Positions 37,901 through 46,017 are shown, counted from the stretch's first letter. The stretch is 64,000 nt of DNA from an uncultured Saprospiraceae bacterium (GCA_938003955.1 CALKXE010000005.1:1-64000); one strand, 5' to 3'. The notes: generated by a model from the sequence alone, not told the origin. A program made the numbers and translations.

Positions 37901-38897
37901 GAGTGTGTTCTTGAAATTTGCTGCTTCAATTATGAATCGAGAATATTTCGAGCATACATCTGATAAGTGGCAAACTAAAAATAGCTTAGTTACGGCTATC
38001 AAATTTGGAGAGTACGGGCCCTATTCTATACCTGCTGGGTTCACTAAGGCAATAACCACTTCTCATGCTCTGATCAACATAGAAGAAATAAAAGAGTGGC
38101 CAGAAGCATTACGGAAATCATTGAATCCATTTTTTGCAGGTAGCAAGGTTTTTACGTCTCCTGATGGAACTAAATACGATATTGGCGATGATATACTCTT
38201 ATGTGCTGCGGCGAATCTAGGATCGATGTACAGACAGGAAGACGAACCGTTTACTGCAGATTTTTGGTCTCGTATAGAAGTCGTCGAATATGACTACGCA
38301 CCAGAATCGGTTACCGCCGATTATTATGATGAATTGATGTCACTAACAAAAAATAAACTGGTAACAACTCAGGACCTGGCGAGGGATTATTTCAACTACT
38401 ATGATGCACCTCAAGACGCCAATGGGAAAGCATTATATTTTGCCAAACAGTTTTTAGAATTCATTCTGCTCCCAAAAGCGGATGAGGAAATAAAAAGGGA
38501 TAATCTATCAAAATACATAATCGATTATTTTACCAACAACCTTAATCTCGGCAAAGTAAGGAAGACAGATCTATACAGTCCTGAAGAAGCCATCAAAATT
38601 GCTTTTAAAAGGGTCAAAGATTTCAGGAGCTTCGATGTGAAAGAATTCTATGATCTATATAATCACTTTGCCAATGGAAGATCACTGCGAAGTAAACGGT
38701 TGGAAAAAATGAAAATGTCTGATGTGACAAAGTATGAACAGCTGAAAGTTCAGATCCTAATAATAAGATATATGGAAGGCTGTCTTAGGGAACTAAGGAA
38801 GTTGTTCTACAGTTCTGCTGGACAGACGGAAATTGAGGGGACGAATAGAGAATTTATCAAATGCGTGCATTTGATGGAGCTGATAGGGCAGATGTAA
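34956..38897 (+). CDS. Giant MoxR-like AAA+ ATPase with beta-rich N-terminus and coiled coils
   Basis: A 1313-residue protein. Residues ~1-410 are beta-rich and look propeller-like (NIIIALTNNQEITVVNTHKS, LSCLFIQDDEGSIEAFDIT, DLIVALNNGKSLAKIKTN). Residues ~440-800 are helical and coiled-coil rich. Residues ~960-1150 are an AAA+ domain: Walker A GPPSTGKS (976-983), a Walker B variant ALINIEEIKEWP with Glu-Glu at 1043-1044 in place of Asp-Glu, and sensor 1 AAANLGS (Asn1087). A helical tail follows. Databases label some relatives DNA repair ATPase, for which nothing here gives direct support. Likely partners are the divergent VWA and beta-rich proteins. Confidence 0.8.
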   Translation: MPKQDNQFQFQALPDHFQRDSHEQIVGLQIDRLHMLSGALSSQDILIVQYRDSPLLSFYDVNGALIDVDHYLPDNYSLNDDSTSQSVVYNTKGYKKTEAKNKAKYKTILNRIYKAGNADFSAGLQVLHDLIIPKDLLVKLAGVIESEYQSKKLIEGLHINFFCFHDFLEALVSEYQKGSGGYVHITENDNIIITTLNKRSGISVIIETKDIKGDLLPANKWNIVRTGSKSKLDQALVFRTEDVKGFFKSINFESTFDTDRYRLYFKPGMLSMDSLLDNTDNLLNLYIYNNCYQILASDHNIIIALTNNQEITVVNTHKSVIPQKWPRKIVLPYDAKWMRVDENLSCLFIQDDEGSIEAFDITGDHTISLGNLGIYDEGFEVNQRGDLIVALNNGKSLAKIKTNVYDLNLGADLDSFTEIFKDISHLFKGESIFTKTEYAEAITELVEEENNALPTAIEMARYDFETNIEHRLLESGDGYLSLLDVQNKIAIARINIAEELTAKSDQLGAILVGQRLNSAISNIVGPIEKRVNSMVDIARSNNILDLVQAYREDITQQSDTEAYREMLNNLRGFDQELSAMAHNLEDGVLSEFKTIQEELNSLFASQITNDENELNKFISGEIDLIEQAIIDTHEPRRLELLLSTHPACLELMSLLKQPFILQSVAKGKRYSPAMIQTRLLDKVEKRHEALQLIEQKKEEKQNAAKLQFSNMISDSILFFVKNHTGGFSDHELNANANHESILQDIRKLERDYNDVRLAQDLRRKLNRRILDRNRDDLEKMVAFEGKYAFVQNDPDLYVDLENNQISVPNWDIQITEKKSDEDKYIVSYVRSSDKEVHKISTEENLLSGKAFELTEAEYRAFSLKYQYYITSEFSYNLLEAIWAVYCEEAEAGSYPQFAIADIERDIPKSSVEAKSLRCALEKKHKEYLEKNRDRYVPQISSDFIDETPYFQGKLHEFVLKAKLQKLSGSGIILLAGPPSTGKSVFLKFAASIMNREYFEHTSDKWQTKNSLVTAIKFGEYGPYSIPAGFTKAITTSHALINIEEIKEWPEALRKSLNPFFAGSKVFTSPDGTKYDIGDDILLCAAANLGSMYRQEDEPFTADFWSRIEVVEYDYAPESVTADYYDELMSLTKNKLVTTQDLARDYFNYYDAPQDANGKALYFAKQFLEFILLPKADEEIKRDNLSKYIIDYFTNNLNLGKVRKTDLYSPEEAIKIAFKRVKDFRSFDVKEFYDLYNHFANGRSLRSKRLEKMKMSDVTKYEQLKVQILIIRYMEGCLRELRKLFYSSAGQTEIEGTNREFIKCVHLMELIGQM

Positions 38898-38925
38898 TTC
38901 TGCATGCTAGATATACTATAAAACT

Positions 38926-38962
38926 AAAAATGGCGACTTGAAATATTCAAGTCGCCATTTTT
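38926..38962. terminator. Strong bidirectional terminator between the ATPase and OmpA genes
   Basis: A perfect 17-bp inverted repeat AAAAATGGCGACTTGAA / TTCAAGTCGCCATTTTT with a 3-base loop ATA lies between two converging stop codons. A-rich and T-rich ends serve both strands. Confidence 0.9.
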
Positions 38963-38980
38963 TATGCTATAGTTTTTATC

Positions 38981-39889
38981 TTACTCCGGAGCCATGTCTG
39001 GATTTAATAAATCGTAAAACTGATTTAATTTTGGTAAGATTATAATTCTTGTTCTTCTATTTGTTGCTCTTCCTTCAGCTGTGCTGTTGTCGGCAAGTGT
39101 GTTGTATTCCCCTCTACCCGCAGCAATCAATCTGTTAGGATCAATATTATGATTTTTCTGAAGTAATCTAACTACTGAAGTTGCTCTTTGTACACTTAGG
39201 TCCCAATTATCCTGGACACAACTGCTACTCATTGGTACATTATCAGTATACCCCTCTACCATAACTTCTAAGTCAGGTCTAGATTTGATAATTTCTGCGA
39301 CTTTTCCTAGTACTTCATTTGCTCTAGCGGTTAATCTCGAACTACCAGATTGGTAAAGCATCTTATCAGACAAGTTGATGAATACTACTGTTTTGTCTAC
39401 TTTGACATCAATATCATTATCAGCAATACCATCTCTCAGTACACCTTTCAGATTTACAGCAAGTGCTAGATTGATAGAATCCGCTTTAGTTCTTGCAGCT
39501 TGTACAAGTCTGATATATTGATCTTTTCCTTCTAATTGACGAAGCGTTTCACCGATATTATCATTTGCTGATTGCGAAAGTACTGTCAAGTCTCCTACTT
39601 GAGATACCGTTTTATCTCTTTGTAACTTTAGATCTTTTATTTGGTCCTTAAGATCAGATATTTGTTCATTTCTAAGCTGAAGTGCTTTTTGGTCTCCTTT
39701 AAGAAGGGCCTGATCTTTTTCGCATCTATCTAACTTTACTAAAGCTCGATTTAGATCTTCACCGACTCTACCTATATCCTTATTCGCAGCATCTAACTCC
39801 AACTGAAGTGATCCAAATTTCTTCTTACTTACACAAGAAGAAAATCCAAGTCCGAGTACGATAGCAAAAATTATAAATTTTGAATTCAT
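38981..39889 (-). CDS. OmpA-family peptidoglycan-binding lipoprotein
   Basis: A 302-residue protein starting MNSKFIIFAIVLGLGFSSC, a lipoprotein signal with Cys19. Residues ~30-120 form a coiled coil (LQLELDAANKDIGRVGEDLN and onward). The C-terminal OmpA domain carries MLYQSGSSRLTARANEVLGK, VMVEGYTDNVPMSSSC and WDLSVQRATSVVRLLQ plus the AAGRGEYNTLADN motif, with Asp and Arg positions that hold diaminopimelate. It links the outer membrane to the cell wall. ATG at 39889 is preferred over 39922 because the latter would put 11 residues before the signal. Confidence 0.9.
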   Translation of the reverse strand: MNSKFIIFAIVLGLGFSSCVSKKKFGSLQLELDAANKDIGRVGEDLNRALVKLDRCEKDQALLKGDQKALQLRNEQISDLKDQIKDLKLQRDKTVSQVGDLTVLSQSANDNIGETLRQLEGKDQYIRLVQAARTKADSINLALAVNLKGVLRDGIADNDIDVKVDKTVVFINLSDKMLYQSGSSRLTARANEVLGKVAEIIKSRPDLEVMVEGYTDNVPMSSSCVQDNWDLSVQRATSVVRLLQKNHNIDPNRLIAAGRGEYNTLADNSTAEGRATNRRTRIIILPKLNQFYDLLNPDMAPE

Positions 39890-40137
39890 ATTATTATTTA
39901 TTTTAATGTATAAACAGCACATTTCATGCCTAATTAGTTATTCAATGGTTATGAAATGTAAATACAGATGGGAAATGGGGTAAATGTGAACTTCATTATC
40001 ATAATGATATATTATATAATGAAAGACGCTCTATAAACGATACACAAATTGATTAGTGTATGCGGTTCTGTTATAGTTTTATTAAAAGGAAGAGTTGGAG
40101 CGATAAGATAAGTGACAAGAGGAGTGTATGTGTAATA

Positions 40138-40241
40138 ATACCAATTGTGTTTCAATTTGCCGCATAAGGATATTGGTAAATGCCGATACATATTGAATGT
40201 TGCAGACGAATGTATGCGGCAAATTCAATAGTAATCGGTAT
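40138..40241. mobile_element. MITE-like element with 29-base imperfect terminal inverted repeats
   Basis: Left arm 40138-40166 and right arm 40213-40241 pair as inverted repeats with 23 of 29 matches, including an uninterrupted TTTGCCGCATA core. The 46-base centre has no coding capacity. The arms begin ATACC…, and internal ATACAT/ATGTAT sequences allow an alternative fold. Size and structure fit a miniature inverted-repeat element or a palindromic repeat; no second copy was found in the window and target-site duplication is not obvious. Confidence 0.55.
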
Positions 40242-40400
40242 AACCTATTGTTATAATCGGTGATTGTATTGAATCAGTTGGGTGTTTTTTACTTTTGCTT
40301 TGCAAAGAAATTTGCGGCTTCCAATAAATTGTAAGCGACATTAGGTTTTCGGTTCTACTATCAACAAAAAGTAAATCCAGTAAATAGGGTAATTCAAATA

Positions 40401-40512
40401 TCGAAAGTCGAAAAGCAAAGCTGTCTGAAGTCGAAAAGCGCAGCGGTCAAAATGTCAAAATGTCAAAATGTCGAAACATCGAATAGTCGAATAATCAAAA
40501 AGCGCAGCGGTC
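40401..40512. repeat. Low-complexity spacer with GTCAAAAT and AAAAGCGCAGCGGTC repeats
   Basis: Just downstream of the Rrf2 gene (beyond its stop) lie three tandem CAAAATGT units around 40447-40470 and two direct copies of AAAAGCGCAGCGGTC at 40434-40448 and 40498-40512. The sequence also contains AAAAGCAAAGCTGTC, related to the spacer at 16700. It is non-coding. The stretch 39890-40137 before the MITE-like element shows no gene or clear signal. Confidence 0.6.
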
Positions 40513-40517
40513 GATTT

Positions 40518-41000
40518 CTAAACAGTAAATGCTTCTTCCATCACATTAGCACTAATAATTTTATCTAAGACTGATCTAGCATCAGCTTCTTCAGCAACTA
40601 AGTCTTGTAGTGTTATTGTTTCTAGTACTTTGTCGATCGTATACTGCACTATCGTCCATAGAGACTTCATAGAGCAATCAACAGAGCTTGTACAGAATTT
40701 AAATTGACCATCCTCTTCATCACATGTTTCTTTGGCAAGATTCAGTCCGCCGAGAGAACAGATTACTTCTTTCATATTGATCATATCCGCAGGCTTGGTT
40801 AATACGTAGCCTCCGCGCTGCCCACGAGTACTCCCAATAAATCCAGCCATTCTTAGACAACGAGTGATCTTAGCAACATATGGTTGTGACATATCCTCGA
40901 GCTCACTGAGTTGAGGAATACTTAAACCCAGTTCACGATCAGCTCTAGCGATTCTTAATAGAATTCTGATACCGTATTCGTCTTGTTTGTTAATTTTCAT
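40518..41000 (-). CDS. Rrf2/IscR-type transcriptional regulator
   Basis: A 160-residue winged-helix regulator (MKINKQDEYGIRILLRIARA, LSIPQLSELEDMSQPYVAKI, GQRGGYVLTKP). Three cysteines follow the wing (TCDEEDGQFKFCTSSVDC), with 9- and 5-residue gaps close to the IscR cluster-binding pattern, so it probably senses cellular Fe-S status. It is the last gene of the suf gene set on the same strand, 196 bases after sufT. It likely represses the suf promoter when cluster-loaded (inference). Confidence 0.85.
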   Translation of the reverse strand: MKINKQDEYGIRILLRIARADRELGLSIPQLSELEDMSQPYVAKITRCLRMAGFIGSTRGQRGGYVLTKPADMINMKEVICSLGGLNLAKETCDEEDGQFKFCTSSVDCSMKSLWTIVQYTIDKVLETITLQDLVAEEADARSVLDKIISANVMEEAFTV

Positions 41001-41196
41001 GAGTTTAAATTTAATCTGGGTATTTTATATAGCACGCATTTATTTGGTCCACATATCTATTATCCGTCAACATCATAAAGCGATTCTGCAATTCTAACAA
41101 ATCAAGCGGTTTTGCAAAATTTCTGATCGACAATATTCTTTCATGAGAACGCCAATTGGTAGTCTGATTTCATTAAGAAATATTGAAATTTTATAA

Positions 41197-41514
41197 TTAC
41201 ATCATATCCATAACGAACTCTGCTTCTTCACTCATCATGCTCTTGTTCCATGGCGGATCATACACAACACGCATATCTACATCAGTCACTCCTTCTACAG
41301 CACTTACTTTTGTGAATACTTCTGTAGGTAAGGCATCTGCTACCGGACACATAGGAGTGGTAAGGGTCATAGTCAGTATGACTTGGCCGTTATCATCAAC
41401 ATCGTGACCGTAGATTAATCCTAGTTCATAGATGTCTACCGGAATCTCAGGATCTAGTACAGTTTTACAAGCTGCAATTATATCCTTTACTATTCTTTCT
41501 TTATCTAAAGCCAT
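41197..41514 (-). CDS. sufT: SufT/MIP18-family Fe-S assembly protein
   Basis: A 105-residue DUF59 protein: VLDPEIPVDIYELGLIYGHD near the start, LTMTLTTPMCPVADALPTEV with the conserved Cys, and DMRVVYDPPWNKSMMSEEA at the end. SufT-type proteins help mature Fe-S enzymes. The start codon overlaps the sufE stop (TAATG), a mark of translational coupling. Confidence 0.9.
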   Translation of the reverse strand: MALDKERIVKDIIAACKTVLDPEIPVDIYELGLIYGHDVDDNGQVILTMTLTTPMCPVADALPTEVFTKVSAVEGVTDVDMRVVYDPPWNKSMMSEEAEFVMDMM

Positions 41515-41951
41515 TATTTTATCGAATTTAAAGCGACTGCATACATTTTCATTTGCTTCACCATACTCAGTAATCCATTTGATCGAGTAGGAGAGAGGTG
41601 TTCTTTTAACCCTATCTTATCTATGAAATATAAATCACTATCCATTATATCTTTTGCAGGTTGATTTGACATTACTTGAATGAGCAACCCTATTATTCCT
41701 TTTGTGATCACTGCATCACTATCTGCTGTGAATTCTACTTTACCATCTTTATGATCTACGCCTAACCATACACGACTTTGACATCCACTGATTAATTTTT
41801 CATCCGTTTTTTGTGTAGGATCTATCAATGGTAAGTTCTTACCCAAGTCAATGATATATTCGTACTTATCCATCCAATCATCAAAGTAGGAGAAGTCATC
41901 TATTAATTCGTCTTGTATTTCGTTTATTGTCATTTGGTAATTCTGTGTCAA
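41514..41951 (-). CDS. sufE: SufE family sulfur-transfer protein
   Basis: A 145-residue SufE that takes the persulfide from SufS. The active-site Cys lies in DEKLISGCQSRVWLG, and the N-terminus FSYFDDWMDKYEYIIDLGK matches the family. It follows the toxin gene after 2 bases and overlaps sufT by one base. The gene order therefore places the toxin-antitoxin pair within the same transcript as the suf genes. Confidence 0.93.
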   Translation of the reverse strand: MTQNYQMTINEIQDELIDDFSYFDDWMDKYEYIIDLGKNLPLIDPTQKTDEKLISGCQSRVWLGVDHKDGKVEFTADSDAVITKGIIGLLIQVMSNQPAKDIMDSDLYFIDKIGLKEHLSPTRSNGLLSMVKQMKMYAVALNSIK

Positions 41952-41953
41952 AT

Positions 41954-42247
41954 TTATTTCCTAAGCTTTTTATTTAGGTCTTGATGGCCAATAACAGTTA
42001 TTATTTCAATATGATCAGAATGCAGTTCAAAAATAATGCTATCTGAGCGATATACACATCTTCTGTAATCTCCTTTAATGCCTAGGACAGATGCATAGGT
42101 AAACGGACGATCTGCAATAAGCTCAAACTGATCAAACATTAATTCTATATAATTATCTGCATGTTTTAATCCGAAACGTTTTTTACCGTAAACATAAATT
42201 TGTCCAAGATCATCTAACGCCTGTTGCGTAATTGTATATTTACCCAT
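41954..42247 (-). CDS. RelE/ParE-family toxin
   Basis: A 97-residue ParE/RelE-superfamily toxin: MGKYTITQQALDDLGQIYVY, then KHADNYIELMFDQFELIADR, YRRCVYRSDSIIFELHSDHI and IITVIGHQDL. Helix-beta layout and the closing Arg/His-containing strand fit ParE (gyrase-directed) or RelE (ribosome-directed) toxins; ParE is more likely given the ParD-type partner. It overlaps the antitoxin gene by 8 bases and lies 2 bases before sufE. Confidence 0.88.
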   Translation of the reverse strand: MGKYTITQQALDDLGQIYVYGKKRFGLKHADNYIELMFDQFELIADRPFTYASVLGIKGDYRRCVYRSDSIIFELHSDHIEIITVIGHQDLNKKLRK

Positions 42248-42479
42248 GAACTTCCGACTTTATGTAGGAAATCATCTCATCTTTATTCATAGTAGATACT
42301 CCACTTGATTTTGCTTTGTCCAATTTAGCTTGCAACCAATCAATCTGTTTCTGTTTTCCTCGTGCTTGCCTTATCAAGTCATTCACTAACTCACTCTTGC
42401 TTGAATACTCTTCACTTTCTACTTGTTCTTTTAGCCAAGCCTCATTCGGTTCTGTAAAAGATATACTTTGTCTGTGCAT
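42240..42479 (-). CDS. ParD-family antitoxin
   Basis: A 79-residue ribbon-helix-helix antitoxin beginning MHRQSISFTEPNEAWLKEQV with EYSSKSELVNDLIRQAR as the second helix, and a charged C-terminal tail for toxin binding. It precedes the toxin with an 8-base overlap, as usual. Its start lies 113 bases after sufS; that gap may hold its own promoter and autoregulatory operator. Confidence 0.88.
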   Translation of the reverse strand: MHRQSISFTEPNEAWLKEQVESEEYSSKSELVNDLIRQARGKQKQIDWLQAKLDKAKSSGVSTMNKDEMISYIKSEVHG

Positions 42480-42592
42480 AATTTGATGTTTGGTTCAAAT
42501 ATACATCATATTTACATCAAATCCAATTCGTCTCTACCATTTAGTATACAAGAATTTCAGATTAATATCAAAATCTCGTCGAATTTCTACAC

Positions 42593-43834
42593 TTATCTCA
42601 ACATCCTTGCCGCTCTCTCTACTCCTGCCACCAGCTTGGCCACATCATCCTTACTACTATATACAGCAAAAGATGCTCTAACTGTTCCCGGAATCTGATA
42701 AAAGTCCATTAAAGGTTGAGTACAGTGATGTCCTGTTCTTACTGCAATCCCCATTTTGTCTAGCAAAGTACCTACGTCATATGGGTGCGTCCCTTCTATG
42801 AGGAATGATATCACACTTGCTTTATTAGCGGCAGTACCAATGATTCTAAGACCATCAATTGCCAGTAGCTTTTCGGTAGCATACCTAAGTAATTCTGATT
42901 CGTGTGCTGCGATCGCATCAAAACCCAGATCTTTCACATATTCTAAAGCAATACCTAAACCAATAGCTCCAGAAATATCCGGTGTTCCAGCTTCAAATTT
43001 AAATGGCAATTCATTGTAAGTTGTCTTTTCGAAACTCACGGTTTTGATCATTTCTCCGCCACCTTGATATGGAGGCATTGCGTCGAGCCATTTTCTTTTA
43101 CCATAGAGTACGCCAATACCAGTTGGACCATATACTTTATGACTAGAGAATGTATAGAAGTCAGCATCCAAAGCTCTAACATCTATCTTAGAGTGAAGGG
43201 TTGCTTGAGCACCATCTATCAATACGGGTATATCTTTTTGATGTGCCAGGTCGATTACTTCCTTCACTGGATTTATAGTCCCTAGTGAATTAGAAATATG
43301 TACGATCGACACAATTTTTGTCTTATCAGAAAGTAATTTCTTATACTCATCTATGATGATTTCCCCTTTCTCATTTACAGGAATCACCCTTAGTGAGGCT
43401 CCTTTTTCTTCGCAGATCATCTGCCATGGCACAATATTAGAATGATGTTCCATAGCTGAGATGATCACTTCATCACCCTCATTTAGGAACCTCTTGCCAT
43501 AGCAAGCGGCTACTAGATTGATACTTTCGGTACATCCTCTAGTGAATATAATTTCATCAGTTGATTCAGCATTAAGAAAAGATCTAACCCGCTCTCTTCC
43601 CAATTCAAATGCATCCGTTGCTTCTTGACTAAGTTCATATACTCCTCTGTGCACATTGGCGTGTTGAGATGTATAATATTTACTTATGGCATCGATTACG
43701 ACTTGGGGTTTTTGACTTGAAGCTGCACTATCAAGAAACACGATAGGCTTACCTCTCATTTCCGTATGGAGCAAAGGGAAGTCAGCACGTACTTTTTCTA
43801 TATCAAGACTAGTTTTTGTGTTGTTATCTGCCAT
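42593..43834 (-). CDS. sufS: Cysteine desulfurase SufS
   Basis: A 413-residue type II PLP-dependent desulfurase that supplies sulfur as a persulfide from cysteine. Motifs: FLDSAASSQKPQVVIDAI, FTRGCTESINLVA, MEHHSNIVPWQ, the PLP lysine in YTFSSHKVYGPTGIGVLYG and the catalytic Cys in AVRTGHHCTQPLMDF. It lies 36 bases after sufD on the minus strand. It works with SufE, encoded just beyond the toxin-antitoxin pair. Confidence 0.95.
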   Translation of the reverse strand: MADNNTKTSLDIEKVRADFPLLHTEMRGKPIVFLDSAASSQKPQVVIDAISKYYTSQHANVHRGVYELSQEATDAFELGRERVRSFLNAESTDEIIFTRGCTESINLVAACYGKRFLNEGDEVIISAMEHHSNIVPWQMICEEKGASLRVIPVNEKGEIIIDEYKKLLSDKTKIVSIVHISNSLGTINPVKEVIDLAHQKDIPVLIDGAQATLHSKIDVRALDADFYTFSSHKVYGPTGIGVLYGKRKWLDAMPPYQGGGEMIKTVSFEKTTYNELPFKFEAGTPDISGAIGLGIALEYVKDLGFDAIAAHESELLRYATEKLLAIDGLRIIGTAANKASVISFLIEGTHPYDVGTLLDKMGIAVRTGHHCTQPLMDFYQIPGTVRASFAVYSSKDDVAKLVAGVERAARMLR

Positions 43835-43870
43835 TAAATAATTTTAACTATTGAAAATCAAATAGATAGA

Positions 43871-45211
43871 CTACTTCTTTGAAAGCTTTGCATCAACCAT
43901 AGAAAGCACTTTTTCGATGATAGGCTCGTATCTAAAGTTTAGAATTACATCACCTATGAATGCTTTCTGAAGTAAGTTTTTTGCACCCTCATCAGATAAT
44001 CCTCTACTTTTAAGATAGAATACAGATTCATCATCCAATTGACCAATAGTTGCTCCATGACTACATTTTACATCATCTGCATAAATCTCTAGTTGAGGTT
44101 TAGCATCCATGATTGCTGTATTCGATAGTACTAGACTTGCATTTTGTTGATAAGCATTTGTCTTCTGAGCATCTTGTCTCACAAGTACTTTACCATTAAA
44201 TACACCTCTTGCTTTATCAGAAAGAATCCCTTTGTACACTTCATTACTCTCACAATGAGGGACGGCATGATCGATAAATGTCGAATTATCGATATGTTGG
44301 TCATCAAGACCGAGATATGCTCCATAGTAGTAAGTGTTTACACCTGGACCCATATGTTCAGTACTGATATTATTTCTTACTATTTTCCCACCAAGATCAA
44401 CACCGTAGTTACTATAAATACTGTCTCTTCCTTGGATTGCTATTGAGTTAGTGATTTGAAAAGCACTCTTACTTTCGAATTGCAATCTGTAATGATGTAC
44501 ATGCGCATTGTCTTCTACATCGATATAGTTCGCTGCATTGGTGAAGTATTTAGCATCATTATTAGTAGAGTGGTAACTTTCTATTACAGAATACTCACTA
44601 CTTTTTGACCCAATCATAAACATCTGAGGATGTGAGAAATAAGCCTCGTCACTTCCTGTGTTAATATGAATGAAATGTATAGGTTTCTCCACTACAGCAT
44701 TCTTATCAGAAACGATAACATAGCCATGCTGAGCAAAAGCCCTATTCATTCTTAAGAATACATTTTTGGCTGTTCCTCCTTTTTGGTCTACAAGGTTATG
44801 AATTTTGCTTGCGAGTTCTTCGTTTTGCAATGCATCTGCAACTGTCATCATGCGCAATCCTTCTGGCATATTATCCATGCTGCTAAGATTTGTATCTAGC
44901 ACACCATTTACAATAGCGACAACTACTGCATCCAATCCCTCGAATAAGAATTCATCAAATTGATCTTGTGACAAATTATTTGAAGTCCCAAACTTGTATG
45001 CATCTTTGACGATAGGAGATACATTTGTGTATTTCCAGTCTTCATCTTTACGTGTAGGGAACTCCTCAGTCATTAATTGATCAAACGCAGCTTTTCGAAA
45101 TGCAGCTATCGGTTGATCTTTCTGTCCATTAAGTCCAGCTTCGTATGATTGAAAGAGTGTTTTGATCCACTCTTTTGTATTACTATCTCTATCTTTCGAT
45201 ATTATTGACAT
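43871..45211 (-). CDS. sufD: Fe-S cluster assembly protein SufD
   Basis: A 446-residue SufD, subunit of the SufBCD scaffold. Key features: RKDEDWKYTNVSPIV near the start, the beta-helix core, the conserved His in KCSHGATIGQLDDESVFYLK (one of the cluster-building residues) and LSDEGAKNLLQKAFIGDVI at the end. Encoded between sufC and sufS, as in most SUF operons of this phylum. Confidence 0.94.
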   Translation of the reverse strand: MSIISKDRDSNTKEWIKTLFQSYEAGLNGQKDQPIAAFRKAAFDQLMTEEFPTRKDEDWKYTNVSPIVKDAYKFGTSNNLSQDQFDEFLFEGLDAVVVAIVNGVLDTNLSSMDNMPEGLRMMTVADALQNEELASKIHNLVDQKGGTAKNVFLRMNRAFAQHGYVIVSDKNAVVEKPIHFIHINTGSDEAYFSHPQMFMIGSKSSEYSVIESYHSTNNDAKYFTNAANYIDVEDNAHVHHYRLQFESKSAFQITNSIAIQGRDSIYSNYGVDLGGKIVRNNISTEHMGPGVNTYYYGAYLGLDDQHIDNSTFIDHAVPHCESNEVYKGILSDKARGVFNGKVLVRQDAQKTNAYQQNASLVLSNTAIMDAKPQLEIYADDVKCSHGATIGQLDDESVFYLKSRGLSDEGAKNLLQKAFIGDVILNFRYEPIIEKVLSMVDAKLSKK

Positions 45212-45255
45212 TGTATTAAATTTCGAATTTTGAATTAAGAATTACAAATTGACGA

Positions 45256-46017
45256 CTACGCTGTTGCACTGTCAACTTCTTCTTTTATCCAGTCGTATCC
45301 TTTTTCTTCTAGCTCAAGTGCTAGCGTCTTATCACCAGACTTTACTATTCGTCCATTATATAAAACGTGTACAAAGTCAGGAACGATATGATCCAATAAT
45401 CTTTGGTAGTGCGTTACTACTACAAATGATCTATCAGGACTTCTAAGTGCATTCACAGATTCAGCAACAACCTTTAGTGCATCGATATCAAGTCCACTAT
45501 CTGTTTCATCAAGTATTCCTAATTTCGGCTCTAAAACAGCCATTTGAAGCATTTCGTTACGCTTCTTTTCTCCACCTGAAAAACCTTCATTCAATGATCT
45601 CTTAAGGAAGGAAGGATCTATACCCAACATCGCAGCTTTTGCTTTGATTAATTTTAGTATTTCTACTGGCTTCATCGCTTCTTCATTTCTTGCTTCTCTA
45701 CCTGCATTGATTGCACTTTTAAGAAATGTTGCATTTGTTACTCCAGGGATTTCTACTGGATATTGGAATGCTAAGAAAAGACCAGCATGTGATCTTTCGT
45801 CCACATCCATATCTAGAAGATCCTCTCCGCCGAAATCAACAGAACCACTTGTGATTTCATACTCATCTCTACCAGCTAATATATTCGCTAGGGTAGACTT
45901 ACCAGAACCGTTAGGTCCCATAATAGCATGTACTTCACCTGGATTCACTTCTAAGTTTATACCACGAAGTATTTCTTTATCTTCAATTGAGACTTTTAAA
46001 TCTTTAATTTTTAACAT
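45256..46017 (-). CDS. sufC: Fe-S cluster assembly ATPase SufC
   Basis: A 253-residue ABC-type ATPase: Walker A GPNGSGKST, Q-loop AFQYPVEIPGV, signature EGFSGGEKKRNEMLQ and Walker B-region LGILDETDSGLDIDAL, with an H-loop in VVVTHYQRLLDHI. It powers conformational change of SufB-SufD. I start at ATG 46017 (MLKIKDLKVSIEDKE); the in-frame ATG at 46059 adds a non-conserved 14-residue stretch in an AT-rich spacer. Confidence 0.94.
   Translation of the reverse strand: MLKIKDLKVSIEDKEILRGINLEVNPGEVHAIMGPNGSGKSTLANILAGRDEYEITSGSVDFGGEDLLDMDVDERSHAGLFLAFQYPVEIPGVTNATFLKSAINAGREARNEEAMKPVEILKLIKAKAAMLGIDPSFLKRSLNEGFSGGEKKRNEMLQMAVLEPKLGILDETDSGLDIDALKVVAESVNALRSPDRSFVVVTHYQRLLDHIVPDFVHVLYNGRIVKSGDKTLALELEEKGYDWIKEEVDSATA

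Noticed and set aside
34956-38897. Name DNA repair ATPase for the giant AAA protein
   Set aside because: The label appears for loosely related proteins; nothing in the sequence or context ties it to DNA repair.
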